NCBI GenBank assembly: GCA_003219925.1
Contig: QHQU01000156.1
Location: 1-6,949, forward strand
Direction of reading: 5' to 3'
Length of the DNA: 6,949 nt
Source of the DNA: Verrucomicrobiota bacterium
GTDB taxonomy: Bacteria; Verrucomicrobiota; Verrucomicrobiia; Chthoniobacterales; UBA10450
Positions 1-5,174 of this stretch are shown here, in pieces (position 1 is the stretch's first letter; each line of letters starts with the position of its first letter). Below the pieces are notes generated by a model. That model was not told the DNA's origin. It searched no databases and saw only the letters and a program-made list of their open reading frames with translations. Made by a program: the position numbers and the translations under genes.

Positions 1-2
1 GA

Positions 3-98
3 GATGTGCGTTCCGGCTCCGTCAAACGCGTCGCTTCTGCGGTTGGCGAAGGGTCAATGGCAGTCCAGTTCGTGCACGAGTATTTGAAAACGATGTGA
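3..98 (+). CDS. C-terminal fragment of a thioredoxin-reductase-like FAD-dependent oxidoreductase (cut by window start)
   Basis: Thirty-one codons are open from the window edge to the TGA at 96-98. The peptide starts DVRSGSVKRVASAVGEGSMA and ends FVHEYLKTM. It matches the C-terminal FAD-contacting segment of thioredoxin reductases and their relatives. There a GDxR motif binds the flavin, and a (K)RVASAVGEGS(I/M)A(V) helix is followed by a hydrophobic helix ending in xxYL. The bases before position 3 (xGA) allow the expected Gly of GDVR. Such enzymes move electrons from NAD(P)H through FAD, and in this subgroup they are often fused to a cyclic-nucleotide-binding or regulatory N-terminus, which cannot be seen here. 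The stop is 3 bp before the zinc-finger gene, so the two are probably cotranscribed and translationally coupled. The family assignment is solid; substrate and full domain structure are unknown. Confidence 0.85.
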   Translation, partial: DVRSGSVKRVASAVGEGSMAVQFVHEYLKTM

Positions 99-101
99 AT
101 T

Positions 102-371
102 ATGTCCAACGGAAGTTGCAGCCATCTTTCCGCCATCACGACCATCAAACTTCCTGACCGCCGCGAGTGCTCAGAGTGTGTGAAGATCGGGGCGCAATGG
201 GTGCATCTGCGCACCTGCCAGCAGTGTGGCGTGACGTTGTGTTGCGACAGCTCGCCTAATCAACACGCCAGCAAACACGCGCGGGCGAGCAGGCATCCAG
301 TCATCGCGTCCGCGCAGCCGGGCGAGCGCTGGCTTTATTGCTATCCCGATGCCGCCTTTGCCGAGTATTAA
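102..371 (+). CDS. UBP-type zinc finger domain protein
   Basis: This 89-residue protein is almost entirely one zf-UBP domain. Candidate zinc ligands are in the family order: C6/H8 (CxH), C23-C26 (CSEC), C39-C42 (CQQC), C47, H55, H59 and H65. Typical family features follow: W33-V34-H35-L36-R37 before the second CxxC, and a C-terminal GERWLYCYPD segment with W77 and C80. In eukaryotes this fold binds the ubiquitin C-terminus in deubiquitinases. Free-standing bacterial versions are common, and their role is not established. I see no ubiquitin-like or protease partner here. The start has no Shine-Dalgarno, but the ATG is 3 bp after the preceding oxidoreductase stop, which favours coupling. That neighbour suggests a redox-linked or metal-dependent role, which is inference only. 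Domain identity is very likely. Confidence 0.9.
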   Translation: MSNGSCSHLSAITTIKLPDRRECSECVKIGAQWVHLRTCQQCGVTLCCDSSPNQHASKHARASRHPVIASAQPGERWLYCYPDAAFAEY

Positions 372-396
372 GCTTCGGCGAGACGGCGAATCCATG

Positions 397-401
397 AAGG
401 A
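397..401 (+). promoter_or_regulatory. Ribosome binding site of the creatininase-family gene
   Basis: AAGGA lies 8 nt before the ATG at 410. It supports that start over the out-of-frame ATG at 394. Confidence 0.6.
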
Positions 402-409
402 CTGCACCC

Positions 410-1108
410 ATGCGCATTAGCGACATGAATTGGATGATGGTGGAGGAATATCTCAAGCGAGACGATCGCTGTGTGCTTCCGCTCGGGAGTACCGAGCAGC
501 ATGCTTACCTGAGTCTGAGCGTCGATAGCATTCTAGCTGAGCGAATCGCGGTAGAAGCCGCGGAACCTTTGGGCGTTCCCGTCTTTCCGGTGGTCGCTTA
601 CGGAATCACGCCGTATTTTCGCGCGTTTCCCGGCTCGATTACGTTGCGCGTTGATACCTACTTGCAAGTAGTTCGCGATATTCTCGATGCCATGGTGGAG
701 CAAGGGCTCAAGCGCATCCTGACTGTCAACGGACATGGCGGAAATACCCCGGCGCAATCCCTTATCGGTGAATGGATGGCCGATCATCCTGGCGTTCGGA
801 TCAAATTTCACAATTGGTGGAATGCGCCGAAAACCTGGGCCCAAGTCCTGGCGATCGACCCTGTCGCGTCACACGCCTCGTGGATGGAAAATTTTCCGTG
901 GACGCGACTGGCGAACGTAACCATGCCCGATCAGCAAAAGCCGATGAGTGACTTCGATTATTTGCGCCAGCTAGATCCGCGTTCACTGCGCGACTACTTG
1001 AAGGATGGCAATTACGGCGGCTACTACCAGCGCGATGACGAAGAGATGATGAAGATTTGGCGAGTGGCAGTGGAAGAAACGCGCCAATTGTTAACCGAAG
1101 CCTGGTAG
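410..1108 (+). CDS. Creatininase family protein (metal-dependent amidohydrolase)
   Basis: The 232-residue product matches the creatininase/creatinine amidohydrolase family in length and motif order. The first metal motif LPLGSTEQH occupies residues 23-31 (E29, H31), followed by D39. The second motif, VNGHGGN, is at 106-112 (H109). HASWME at 155-160 aligns with the family HAGxxE element (H155, E160). Known members use two divalent metals to open cyclic amides or cleave formamides: creatinine to creatine, MftE in mycofactocin maturation, ArfB in riboflavin/F420 synthesis. The usual GPHLPL after EQH is replaced here by AYLSLS, one residue shorter, and the usual HAGE reads HASW. This suggests a separate subfamily with a different substrate pocket. 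The substrate cannot be named: no creatine, mycofactocin or flavin genes are nearby. A 38-bp gap from the zinc-finger gene suggests a common transcript. Confidence 0.88.
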   Translation: MRISDMNWMMVEEYLKRDDRCVLPLGSTEQHAYLSLSVDSILAERIAVEAAEPLGVPVFPVVAYGITPYFRAFPGSITLRVDTYLQVVRDILDAMVEQGLKRILTVNGHGGNTPAQSLIGEWMADHPGVRIKFHNWWNAPKTWAQVLAIDPVASHASWMENFPWTRLANVTMPDQQKPMSDFDYLRQLDPRSLRDYLKDGNYGGYYQRDDEEMMKIWRVAVEETRQLLTEAW

Positions 1109-1130
1109 ACAACGGGACGCTACAACCACT

Positions 1131-1287
1131 TGTCATTCCGAGCGAAAGTTGAGGAATCTCTAAATATTCGGAGCAGACTCGCACCACTTACTCACCCCAT
1201 TCGCGATGAATTGCTCTGCTGGTTTCAGGGACAAGCGGGAATCGCTCAGGAATAGTTAGAGATCCTTCGACTTCGCTCAGGATGACA
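1131..1287. repeat. Imperfect palindromic intergenic repeat, TCATTCC/GGATGACA type (copy 1)
   Basis: The left arm begins TGTCATTCCGAGCGAAAG at 1131. The right arm, read as reverse complement from 1287, begins TGTCATCCTGAGCGAAG. The arms stay alignable through GAGGAATCTCTAAATATTC versus GAAGGATCTCTAACTATTCC, about 45 bp each. The centre (about 1180-1240) shows no internal structure that I can see. There is no transposase, so this is a MITE- or REP-like element. Its right end overlaps the last codons and stop of the HD-domain gene. It may also act as a transcription stop between the two converging genes. The same class occurs at 2558-2680. Confidence 0.75.
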
Positions 1288-1870
1288 GAGTAGAGGAGCC
1301 CTGAAGCCCAAGCCGCTCCGCATCCGACTTCAAGGCCGTGATAACTTCTGCGATTACGTTGTCGAGAGGCATGCCGAGCTCTTCAGCGCCGCGCACGATG
1401 TCGTCGCGATTCACAGCGCGGGCAAATGCCTTGTCTTTCATCTTCTTCCTTACCGCCGCGACGTCCACTTCCTGAATGCTTTTCGAAGGCCTCACCCGCG
1501 CCACCGCGATGACGAATCCGCTCAATTCATCAACCGCATAGAGGGTTTTCTCGAGCGGCGTCTCACGGGAGACCCCCGAATAATCCGCGTGCGAAAGAAT
1601 TGCCCGGCAGATTTCTTCACTCCAGCCTTGATCGCGTAACCACGTGACGCCGACGAAGGGGTGTCCTTCGGTCGAACTCCGTTCCAGATTCGGGTGACGC
1701 TCGTAATCCATATCGTGCAATAACCCGACCGCCTCCCAGAGATCCGCATCTTCACCACGCACCTCTGCGAAATGCTTCATTGAATCAGCGACCGCGTAAC
1801 AATGTTTTCGCAGACTTTCCGATTGCACCCATTCGTGGAGGATGGTGAGAGCACGGGATGAAAGAGTCAT
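1277..1870 (-). CDS. HD-domain phosphohydrolase-like protein
   Basis: The 197-residue protein is a compact HD domain. The metal set is visible: H23, then H52-D53 in LLHDMDYERHP, H70 in TEGHPFVG, H94 in ILSHADYSG, and D114 in YAVDELSGF. This resembles the HDIG-type family often annotated as HD-domain hydrolases, whose characterised relatives remove phosphate from nucleotides or signalling molecules. The substrate here is unknown. H23 argues for the upstream ATG rather than the Met at residue 31. Upstream of the ATG the minus strand is pyrimidine-rich (CCTTTCCTCC) with no Shine-Dalgarno. The C-terminal residues LSS and the stop codon are read from the palindromic repeat at 1131-1287, so the native tail may have been altered; the core is intact. 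The YdeI-family gene lies 87 bp upstream on the same strand, so a shared transcript is possible. Confidence 0.88.
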   Translation of the reverse strand: MTLSSRALTILHEWVQSESLRKHCYAVADSMKHFAEVRGEDADLWEAVGLLHDMDYERHPNLERSSTEGHPFVGVTWLRDQGWSEEICRAILSHADYSGVSRETPLEKTLYAVDELSGFVIAVARVRPSKSIQEVDVAAVRKKMKDKAFARAVNRDDIVRGAEELGMPLDNVIAEVITALKSDAERLGLQGSSTLSS

Positions 1871-1957
1871 GGAGGAAAGGTTAATGGTTGATGGTTGATT
1901 GCAAGAAAGTCGGTAATCAGCCTAAAGACTTAGTTGCAGAGACATGTCGCGAAGGGT

Positions 1958-2701
1958 TTATAATCTGCGGCCAGTTTTTGAGAAAGCGATTAACTTGCGT
2001 AGGCGATCTTGTTGCGTTTGTGGGCGCTTCGCGTTAGTCACCCACCAGATTGTGGTTTGCTGATAGGACGCTGGTTGTTGCTGGAAAAATTTCCAGGCTA
2101 CGACATCGGCGCGGAACTGTTTCCTCGCTGCCGCACGTAACGTCGCTGATTTTCGATTTTCATAACTGTAAATGCCCGATCTCTCCGCCACTCGTTTCTG
2201 AAAAGCCTTCATCCCAGCAGGTCGAATGCGACGCTCGCGCATAAGCTCTTTCATCCGGCGAATGTTGATCGCGCTCCAGTTGCTGGTCGGCCGACGCGGG
2301 GTAAAGCGAATTTTGTAGCTCTCGGCATCGATGCCCTTGCGCAAACCGTCGATCCAACCGAAGCAAAGCGCCTCATCCACCGCTTCCGGCCAGGTGATAC
2401 TGACGCGTCCGGAAGCTTTCCGGTGAAAGCCAACCCATTGCTCGCGCTTTGTCTGATGATGCTTCTCCAGCCATGCCCGAAAGGTGACCGGTTTTGCGAA
2501 AAAGACTGGAGAATCTTCCGCTGACATCATCGCATCAAATACCGCAAGCCAACGCGCTGTCATCCCGAACCCCCGAATGCTTTCGGGGTGAGGGATCTCG
2601 CGAGTGAGCGATGATTGTGCAAATATCTTGTGTGATCCACGACCGTAGGTGGGGTCCCTCGCTTGCGCTCGGGATGACGACTGCGCAGTGTGATATTCCA
2701 T
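1958..2701 (-). CDS. YdeI/OmpD-associated family protein with a repeat-derived N-terminal extension
   Basis: From about residue 64 onward the protein follows the YdeI/OmpD-associated family closely: FFAKPVTFRAWLEKHH (67-82), WVGFHRKASGR, SITWPEAVDEALCFGWIDGL (101-120), RFTPRRP, NWSAINIRR, RPAGMKAF, SGIYSYE, and WKFFQQQPASYQQTTIWWV near the C-terminus. The biochemical role of the family is unknown, although annotations mention bacteriocin protection. Members usually start shortly before this block, near the Met codons at 2528-2530 or 2525-2527, giving about 190 residues. Those codons have no Shine-Dalgarno. The ATG at 2699-2701 has a good one (GGGGAG, 6 nt spacing), so I keep the long form of 247 residues. 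About residues 8-48 of that form are encoded by a palindromic repeat that reads through without a stop. Family identity is secure; the start is uncertain. Confidence 0.88.
   Translation of the reverse strand: MEYHTAQSSSRAQARDPTYGRGSHKIFAQSSLTREIPHPESIRGFGMTARWLAVFDAMMSAEDSPVFFAKPVTFRAWLEKHHQTKREQWVGFHRKASGRVSITWPEAVDEALCFGWIDGLRKGIDAESYKIRFTPRRPTSNWSAINIRRMKELMRERRIRPAGMKAFQKRVAERSGIYSYENRKSATLRAAARKQFRADVVAWKFFQQQPASYQQTTIWWVTNAKRPQTQQDRLRKLIAFSKTGRRL
2558..2680. repeat. Imperfect palindromic repeat, TCATCCCGA/GGGATGACG type (copy 2), inside the YdeI 5' region
   Basis: The left end starts TGTCATCCCGAACCCC. The right end, read as reverse complement from 2680, starts TCGTCATCCCGAGCGC and continues into GAGGGACCCC, paired with GAGGGATCTC on the left. 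The left arm carries its own perfect 7-bp hairpin, CCCCGAA-TGCT-TTCGGGG (2571-2588). The class is the same as the element at 1131-1287, but the interior differs. It lies within the long reading of the YdeI gene. Confidence 0.75.
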
Positions 2702-2923
2702 CGAATTCTCCCCTGGAGCGTTGCCCCAGGCTCGGTTGAGACGGCGCCGTTGGACCTAAGTACGTACGAAAAAACGGCCAGCCGAGCGGCAACCAGCGAA
2801 ACATATATTTGGTGGGGAAATCTTTGTCCCGCGTCCGTGGCAACATGGATTGATCGTGCCGCGACGTCGCCTGGACAGCAATGGGAGATTGTGCGAAACG
2901 AAATTTTAGGAAAGGGTTGAAAT
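2702..2923. other. Intergenic region between divergent YdeI-family and VOC genes
   Basis: If YdeI starts internally at 2530, the gene-free stretch is 2531-2923. It then holds the repeat at 2558-2680 and about 220 bp of unassigned sequence. Promoters for both divergent genes should lie here, but I found no convincing -35/-10 pair. A 76-codon plus-strand frame (2690-2920) ends 3 bp before the VOC gene, but its peptide resembles nothing I know. A ribosome binding site for the VOC gene lies at 2908-2914. Confidence 0.5.
2908..2914 (+). promoter_or_regulatory. Ribosome binding site of the VOC-family gene
   Basis: AGGAAAG lies 9 nt before the ATG at 2924 and supports that start. Confidence 0.55.
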
Positions 2924-3298
2924 ATGCAGCGCGTAATTCATTTCGAGATTTACACTCGCGATCCGGAAGGGGTCTGCCCGTTTTACCAGGATGTTTTCGG
3001 GTGGAAGTTCAAAAAATTTGAAGGTGGCCCGATTGATTACTGGCTTGTCACAACAGGCGACGATAAGGACCCGGGAATCAATGGCGGTCTGGCCCGTCCT
3101 CGTGAAGGACAGAGTCCCGGTACGATAAACACGATAGCAGTCCCATCACTCGATCAATCGATCAAGAAAATTGAACAGCGCGGCGGGAGGGTTTGTGTAC
3201 CAAAGATGGAGATCCCCAATATTGGCTGGTTGGCCTACGCCGAAGATCCGGCGGGCAACGTCTTTGGAGTCATTGAGCCACATTCGACAGCAAAGTAG
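2924..3298 (+). CDS. VOC family protein (glyoxalase/bleomycin-resistance fold)
   Basis: The 124-residue protein is one vicinal-oxygen-chelate domain with two beta-alpha-beta-beta-beta halves. The first half has VIHFEIYTRDPEG (4-16) and PFYQDVFGWKFKKFEGGPID (19-38). The second has TINTIAVPSLDQSIKKIEQR (68-87), GGRVCVPKMEIP, GWLAYAEDPAGNVFGVIEP (101-119). H6 and E8 at the first strand and E118 near the end are candidate metal ligands by position. This resembles the GING-containing VOC subfamily (GINGGL at 51-56) usually annotated only as VOC or glyoxalase-like. Family members include isomerases, dioxygenases and antibiotic-binding proteins, and the sequence does not decide between them. The next plus-strand gene, an NTF2-like protein, follows after 119 bp. 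Fold assignment is firm, substrate unknown. Confidence 0.9.
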   Translation: MQRVIHFEIYTRDPEGVCPFYQDVFGWKFKKFEGGPIDYWLVTTGDDKDPGINGGLARPREGQSPGTINTIAVPSLDQSIKKIEQRGGRVCVPKMEIPNIGWLAYAEDPAGNVFGVIEPHSTAK

Positions 3299-3319
3299 TC
3301 GGAGCGGCGGAGGATTATC

Positions 3320-3343
3320 TTGTGCGTTAACAGAGTTGCACAA
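3320..3343. promoter_or_regulatory. Inverted repeat TTGTGC-N12-GCACAA, possible operator
   Basis: A perfect 6-bp inverted repeat with a 12-nt spacer lies between the VOC and NTF2-like genes. It could be a dimeric regulator site or a weak hairpin. No promoter boxes are evident beside it, so the role is a guess. Confidence 0.2.
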
Positions 3344-3372
3344 TCGAATAAACGAAGGGAGCTTTTCTGTAG

Positions 3373-3391
3373 CCGCGGTCGCTGACCGCGG
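3373..3391. repeat. Perfect hairpin CCGCGGTC-GCT-GACCGCGG in a 5' leader
   Basis: An 8-bp perfect GC-rich stem closes a 3-nt loop, 26 nt before the NTF2-like start codon. No T-tract follows, so it is a poor intrinsic terminator. I believe similar GTAGCCGCGGTCGCTGACCGCGG-type units recur between genes in soil Verrucomicrobiota, so it is probably a REP-like unit. It could still influence translation of the gene that follows. Confidence 0.6.
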
Positions 3392-3408
3392 AAATAAACC
3401 AAAACAAT

Positions 3409-3413
3409 GGAGG
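3409..3413 (+). promoter_or_regulatory. Strong ribosome binding site of the NTF2-like gene
   Basis: GGAGG lies only 4 nt before the ATG at 3418 and fixes the start. Spacing is short but workable. Confidence 0.7.
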
Positions 3414-3417
3414 AAAT

Positions 3418-3789
3418 ATGAGTACGGAAGACGTTGCGATGAAATTGGTAGAGCTTTGCAAGGGGAAAGACTGGAAGAAGGCGATCGACGATCTTTACGC
3501 GAGAGATATCGTCAGCATTGAACCACGCGCGATGGAAAACATGCCGGCGGAAATGCGAGGGATCGATCAAGTACGAGGTAAAACCGATTGGTGGGAAAAG
3601 AATATGGAGGTGCATGACTCGAAGGTGAGCGGTCCGTTTGTAGCAGGTGATACATTTGTAGTTCGATTTGACATTGACGCTACTGACAGGAATTCAAAGG
3701 AACGAATGCAGATGTCCGAGGTAGGCATCTATACCGTCAAAGACGATAAGATTGCGCACGAAAGATTTCTGCCCCTGGCTGATGGGTAG
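3418..3789 (+). CDS. Nuclear transport factor 2 / SnoaL-like domain protein
   Basis: The 123-residue product has the layout of a small SnoaL-like NTF2 domain. N-terminal helices (AMKLVELCKGKDWKKAIDDL, residues 7-26) lead into LYARDIVSIEP, then a GIDQVRGKTDWWEKN helix (48-62). After that come the beta strands EVHDSKVSGPFVAGDTFVVR (64-83) and MSEVGIYTVKDDKIAHERF (99-117). The conical fold makes a pocket used by some members as an isomerase or cyclase active site and by others as a dimer or ligand-binding module. No diagnostic catalytic pair is obvious. The protein lacks a signal peptide and is probably cytoplasmic. The start is fixed by GGAGG. It follows the VOC gene on the same strand, and both are small single-domain proteins of uncertain substrate. 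Family is likely, function unknown. Confidence 0.85.
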   Translation: MSTEDVAMKLVELCKGKDWKKAIDDLYARDIVSIEPRAMENMPAEMRGIDQVRGKTDWWEKNMEVHDSKVSGPFVAGDTFVVRFDIDATDRNSKERMQMSEVGIYTVKDDKIAHERFLPLADG

Positions 3790-3837
3790 CGCTCGCATTC
3801 TGCGCGCATACCGACACGTCCCCGTGGCGGTTCTTCT

Positions 3838-4030
3838 TTCCTCTCCCTTTCCAAAAGGGAGAGGATGAAGGTGAGGGATTTTTCTTCTCCGTAGGTTGGT
3901 CCGGTCGGACGATCTTTCAATTTCTCACCTTCCTCTTCTCATCACACCTCTCGTGCCCTCAGTGGCGCTTCGCGTCCGGCTCTCCCCAAGGGAGAGAGTG
4001 AAGGGGAGGAGACACTCGTCGCAAGCGACG
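3838..4030. repeat. Composite palindromic repeat region, CCTCTCCC/GGGAGAGG type
   Basis: A perfect 12-bp stem, TCCTCTCCCTTT-CCA-AAAGGGAGAGGA, spans 3839-3865. A second stem, CTCTCCC-CAA-GGGAGAG, is at 3980-3996. A third short palindrome, CGTCGC-AA-GCGACG, is at 4017-4030. A looser pairing joins GAGAGGATGAAGGTGAG (3861-3877) with the complement of CTCACCTTCCTCTTCTC (3926-3942), so the element folds as a whole. A related copy begins at 6857. The first stem lies 50 bp after the NTF2-like stop and could terminate its transcript, although no T-run follows directly. No open reading frame here looks real. Confidence 0.7.
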
Positions 4031-4073
4031 TTAGACACAGCCGACAAAATATGGCTAATATGCAAACTACCGG

Positions 4074-4652
4074 CTACTCTTCCTCAACCACGGGCTTGGG
4101 CAGGGGAGAGGAAATAGCGACATGCGTAATTTTGTCTTCCGGAGCACGCCGTGCCTCCAATACCACTGATTGAAGTGGCTCCTGACGGGTGGACAGATAA
4201 ATCGTGACTACCTTGGTGTCGTTGTAGCTCCCGTTGGTCCGACTGCTATTTAACTTATCACCTTTCGCGGCTTCCCAGTTATCTCCCAGTTCGGCGGGCG
4301 TGAGCGGTGAAGTCCCGGTTTGGATTATGTCTACCTCGTCACCTACAATCTTCTTTGAAACTGGGCCAGCTGGTTTGAACTGCGGTACTTTTGGAGTCCA
4401 ATCTGGAAGCGCCACCGGCCCGGACGCTTCGAGCTGCTTTTGTAAGGCAGCCTTCTCCTTCGCTTCTTCCTTATTTACTTCCTCGATCTGCTTTTTCACG
4501 TCAGGCATTTTTACGCCCATTTTTTTGGCAGATTCGGTCGCCTCCTGAATGGCATCGTCCACGTCCTTGTCCGTATCCTGTGCGGGTAGGAATGGCGTAA
4601 GAAGAAAGGAGGCAATGATTAGGGAAACAAAAACGAACAATCTCGATTTCAT
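4074..4652 (-). CDS. Predicted secreted protein of unknown function
   Basis: I do not recognise this 192-residue protein. The chosen ATG (4650-4652) begins a convincing Sec signal peptide: MKSRLF, then a hydrophobic run VFVSLIIASFLLTPFL, then a PAQ-type cleavage region near residues 23-25. A longer reading from a TTG at 4721 would bury the signal behind 23 residues, so I reject it. The mature part begins with an acidic- and lysine-rich, probably helical or coiled segment (about 26-75, e.g. IEEVNKEEAKEKAALQKQLE). A proline-rich linker follows, then a likely beta-rich domain (about 100-182) with VVTIYLSTRQEPLQSVVLEA. The tail is PKPVVEEE. No cysteine follows the signal, so it is not a lipoprotein. 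It is presumably periplasmic or extracellular. No Shine-Dalgarno is evident. Its stop is directly beside the repeat region ending near 4030. Confidence 0.75.
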   Translation of the reverse strand: MKSRLFVFVSLIIASFLLTPFLPAQDTDKDVDDAIQEATESAKKMGVKMPDVKKQIEEVNKEEAKEKAALQKQLEASGPVALPDWTPKVPQFKPAGPVSKKIVGDEVDIIQTGTSPLTPAELGDNWEAAKGDKLNSSRTNGSYNDTKVVTIYLSTRQEPLQSVVLEARRAPEDKITHVAISSPLPKPVVEEE

Positions 4653-4732
4653 CGCAGGCAAACTAACGCCGTGTTTGCGCGCGGCAATCGACAACGTCAC
4701 GCACGGCTCTTGTGCGATCAATTACCCTTTGT

Positions 4733-4768
4733 GAGGTCCCTCATCGTCTGCGCGATTCGCGATGACAG
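4733..4768. repeat. Possible degraded arm of the TCATCC/GGATGACA repeat class
   Basis: GGTCCCTC (4735-4742) followed, after a CTGCGCGATTCGC-like centre, by GATGACAG (4761-4768) resembles the right arm of the 2558-2680 element, where GGTCCCTC, GCTTGCGCTC and GGGATGACG occur in the same order. The internal CATCG/CGATG pairing also survives. No matching left arm was found, so this would be a solo, decayed arm. Confidence 0.35.
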
Positions 4769-4892
4769 GCGGTTGTTTTTGATCAGCTCAATGATGTTGC
4801 GGTGTTTGGACTGATGGTAGATGTCATGCGAGGAAAAGCACGCAGATGGTCCGAATCGGTAATATCGCGAGCTTAAATGCGGCGGGGGAGAA

Positions 4893-5027
4893 TTAAAGTT
4901 GTTCGATGCGATACCGGCGATTGGCGCAGAAGGGCGAGCACGCCGTTGGCGCCGCCCAATGAGCCCCACCGGCGACAACGAAGTAGGTCTTTCCACTGCG
5001 CAGGTATCCTTCGATTTTCGGAATCCG
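4893..5027 (-). pseudogene. Frameshifted C-terminal remnant of a TraB/GumN family gene
   Basis: Minus-strand translation across two frames rebuilds the family's C-terminal block. One frame gives RIPKIEGYLRSGKTYFVVAG and then GAH. The frame then shifts at about 4959-4961, as if one base were lost, to LGGANGVLALLRQ. It shifts back at 4920, as if one base were gained, to RRYRIEQL and a TAA stop at 4893-4895. TraB/GumN (TIKI-like) proteins end in KIEGYLxxGKTYFVVVGAGHLxGxxGxxxLLxxxGYxVEQL, so the match is direct, including the GxxH motif (GGAH). The upstream two-thirds of a normal gene of roughly 270-300 residues is missing: before 5027 no frame continues the family sequence. It is therefore a relic rather than a single sequencing error. 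It lies just upstream of Ku on the opposite strand. Confidence 0.72.
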
Positions 5028-5128
5028 ACACAGATGCCCTGCAATTGTCAAACAACGTCAGCCCCATTCTACTCTTGCGTGCATTCGCATGGCTTGATTG
5101 TTGCTCGCAATAAAAGGAAAGCGCGCAA

Positions 5129-5157
5129 TTGACAAGAGGGAACAACCTCTCTAAGCT
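5129..5157 (+). promoter_or_regulatory. Candidate sigma-70 promoter of the Ku gene, with a spacer palindrome
   Basis: A consensus -35 box TTGACA (5129-5134) is followed after exactly 17 bp by TAAGCT (5152-5157), 4 of 6 matches to TATAAT. Transcription would begin near 5164, leaving about 11 nt before the Ku ATG at 5175 and no room for a normal ribosome binding site. The spacer contains AGAGG-GAACAA-CCTCT (5135-5150), a 5-bp inverted repeat overlapping the polymerase site that could bind a repressor. Box match and position are seen; function is inferred. Confidence 0.5.
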
Positions 5158-5174
5158 GCGCGACCTCGAAAATT

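Larger units (their letters stand above)
4653..5174. other. Long gap between divergent genes holding repeat remnant, gene relic and promoter
   Basis: This 522-bp stretch has no intact gene I believe in. It holds a possible degraded repeat arm (4733-4768), a TraB/GumN gene remnant on the minus strand (4893-5027), a near-duplicate GCAATTG(T/A)CAA motif at 5041-5051 and 5125-5135, and the putative Ku promoter (5129-5157). Region 4769-4892 shows nothing I can assign. Confidence 0.6.

Noticed and set aside
801..1187. 128-codon minus-strand frame opposite the creatininase gene
   Set aside because: It is a shadow of a clearly coding strand, and it begins in the palindromic repeat.
1934..1964. Plus-strand TTGCAG-N19-TATAAT promoter-like pair
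   Set aside because: The perfect TATAAT arises from the last codons and stop of the YdeI gene read backwards. Spacing is long and no plus-strand gene follows.
1884..2037. Plus-strand GGAGGAAAGG followed by ATGs, including a 48-codon frame from 1891
   Set aside because: It overlaps the 3' end of the YdeI gene on the other strand, has no recognisable product, and the ATGs fall in a GGTTGAT-type short tandem repeat.
2690..2920. 76-codon plus-strand frame ending 3 bp before the VOC gene
   Set aside because: The peptide matches nothing I recognise, its start overlaps the YdeI start region, and the composition looks non-coding. Coupling-like spacing alone is not enough.
4718..5044. 108-codon minus-strand open frame
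   Set aside because: It is out of phase with the TraB/GumN relic and runs through repeat-like sequence, with no family resemblance.
5041..5051. Minus-strand TTGACA within GCAATTGTCAA as a divergent promoter
   Set aside because: The -10 position at 17 bp (TCGGAT) is poor, and the nearest minus-strand gene starts about 370 bp away.
4873..5145. 90-codon minus-strand open frame with its own ATG
   Set aside because: Only its middle (LGGANGVLALLRQ) is meaningful, as one frame of the TraB/GumN relic. The N-terminal part is unrelated sequence.
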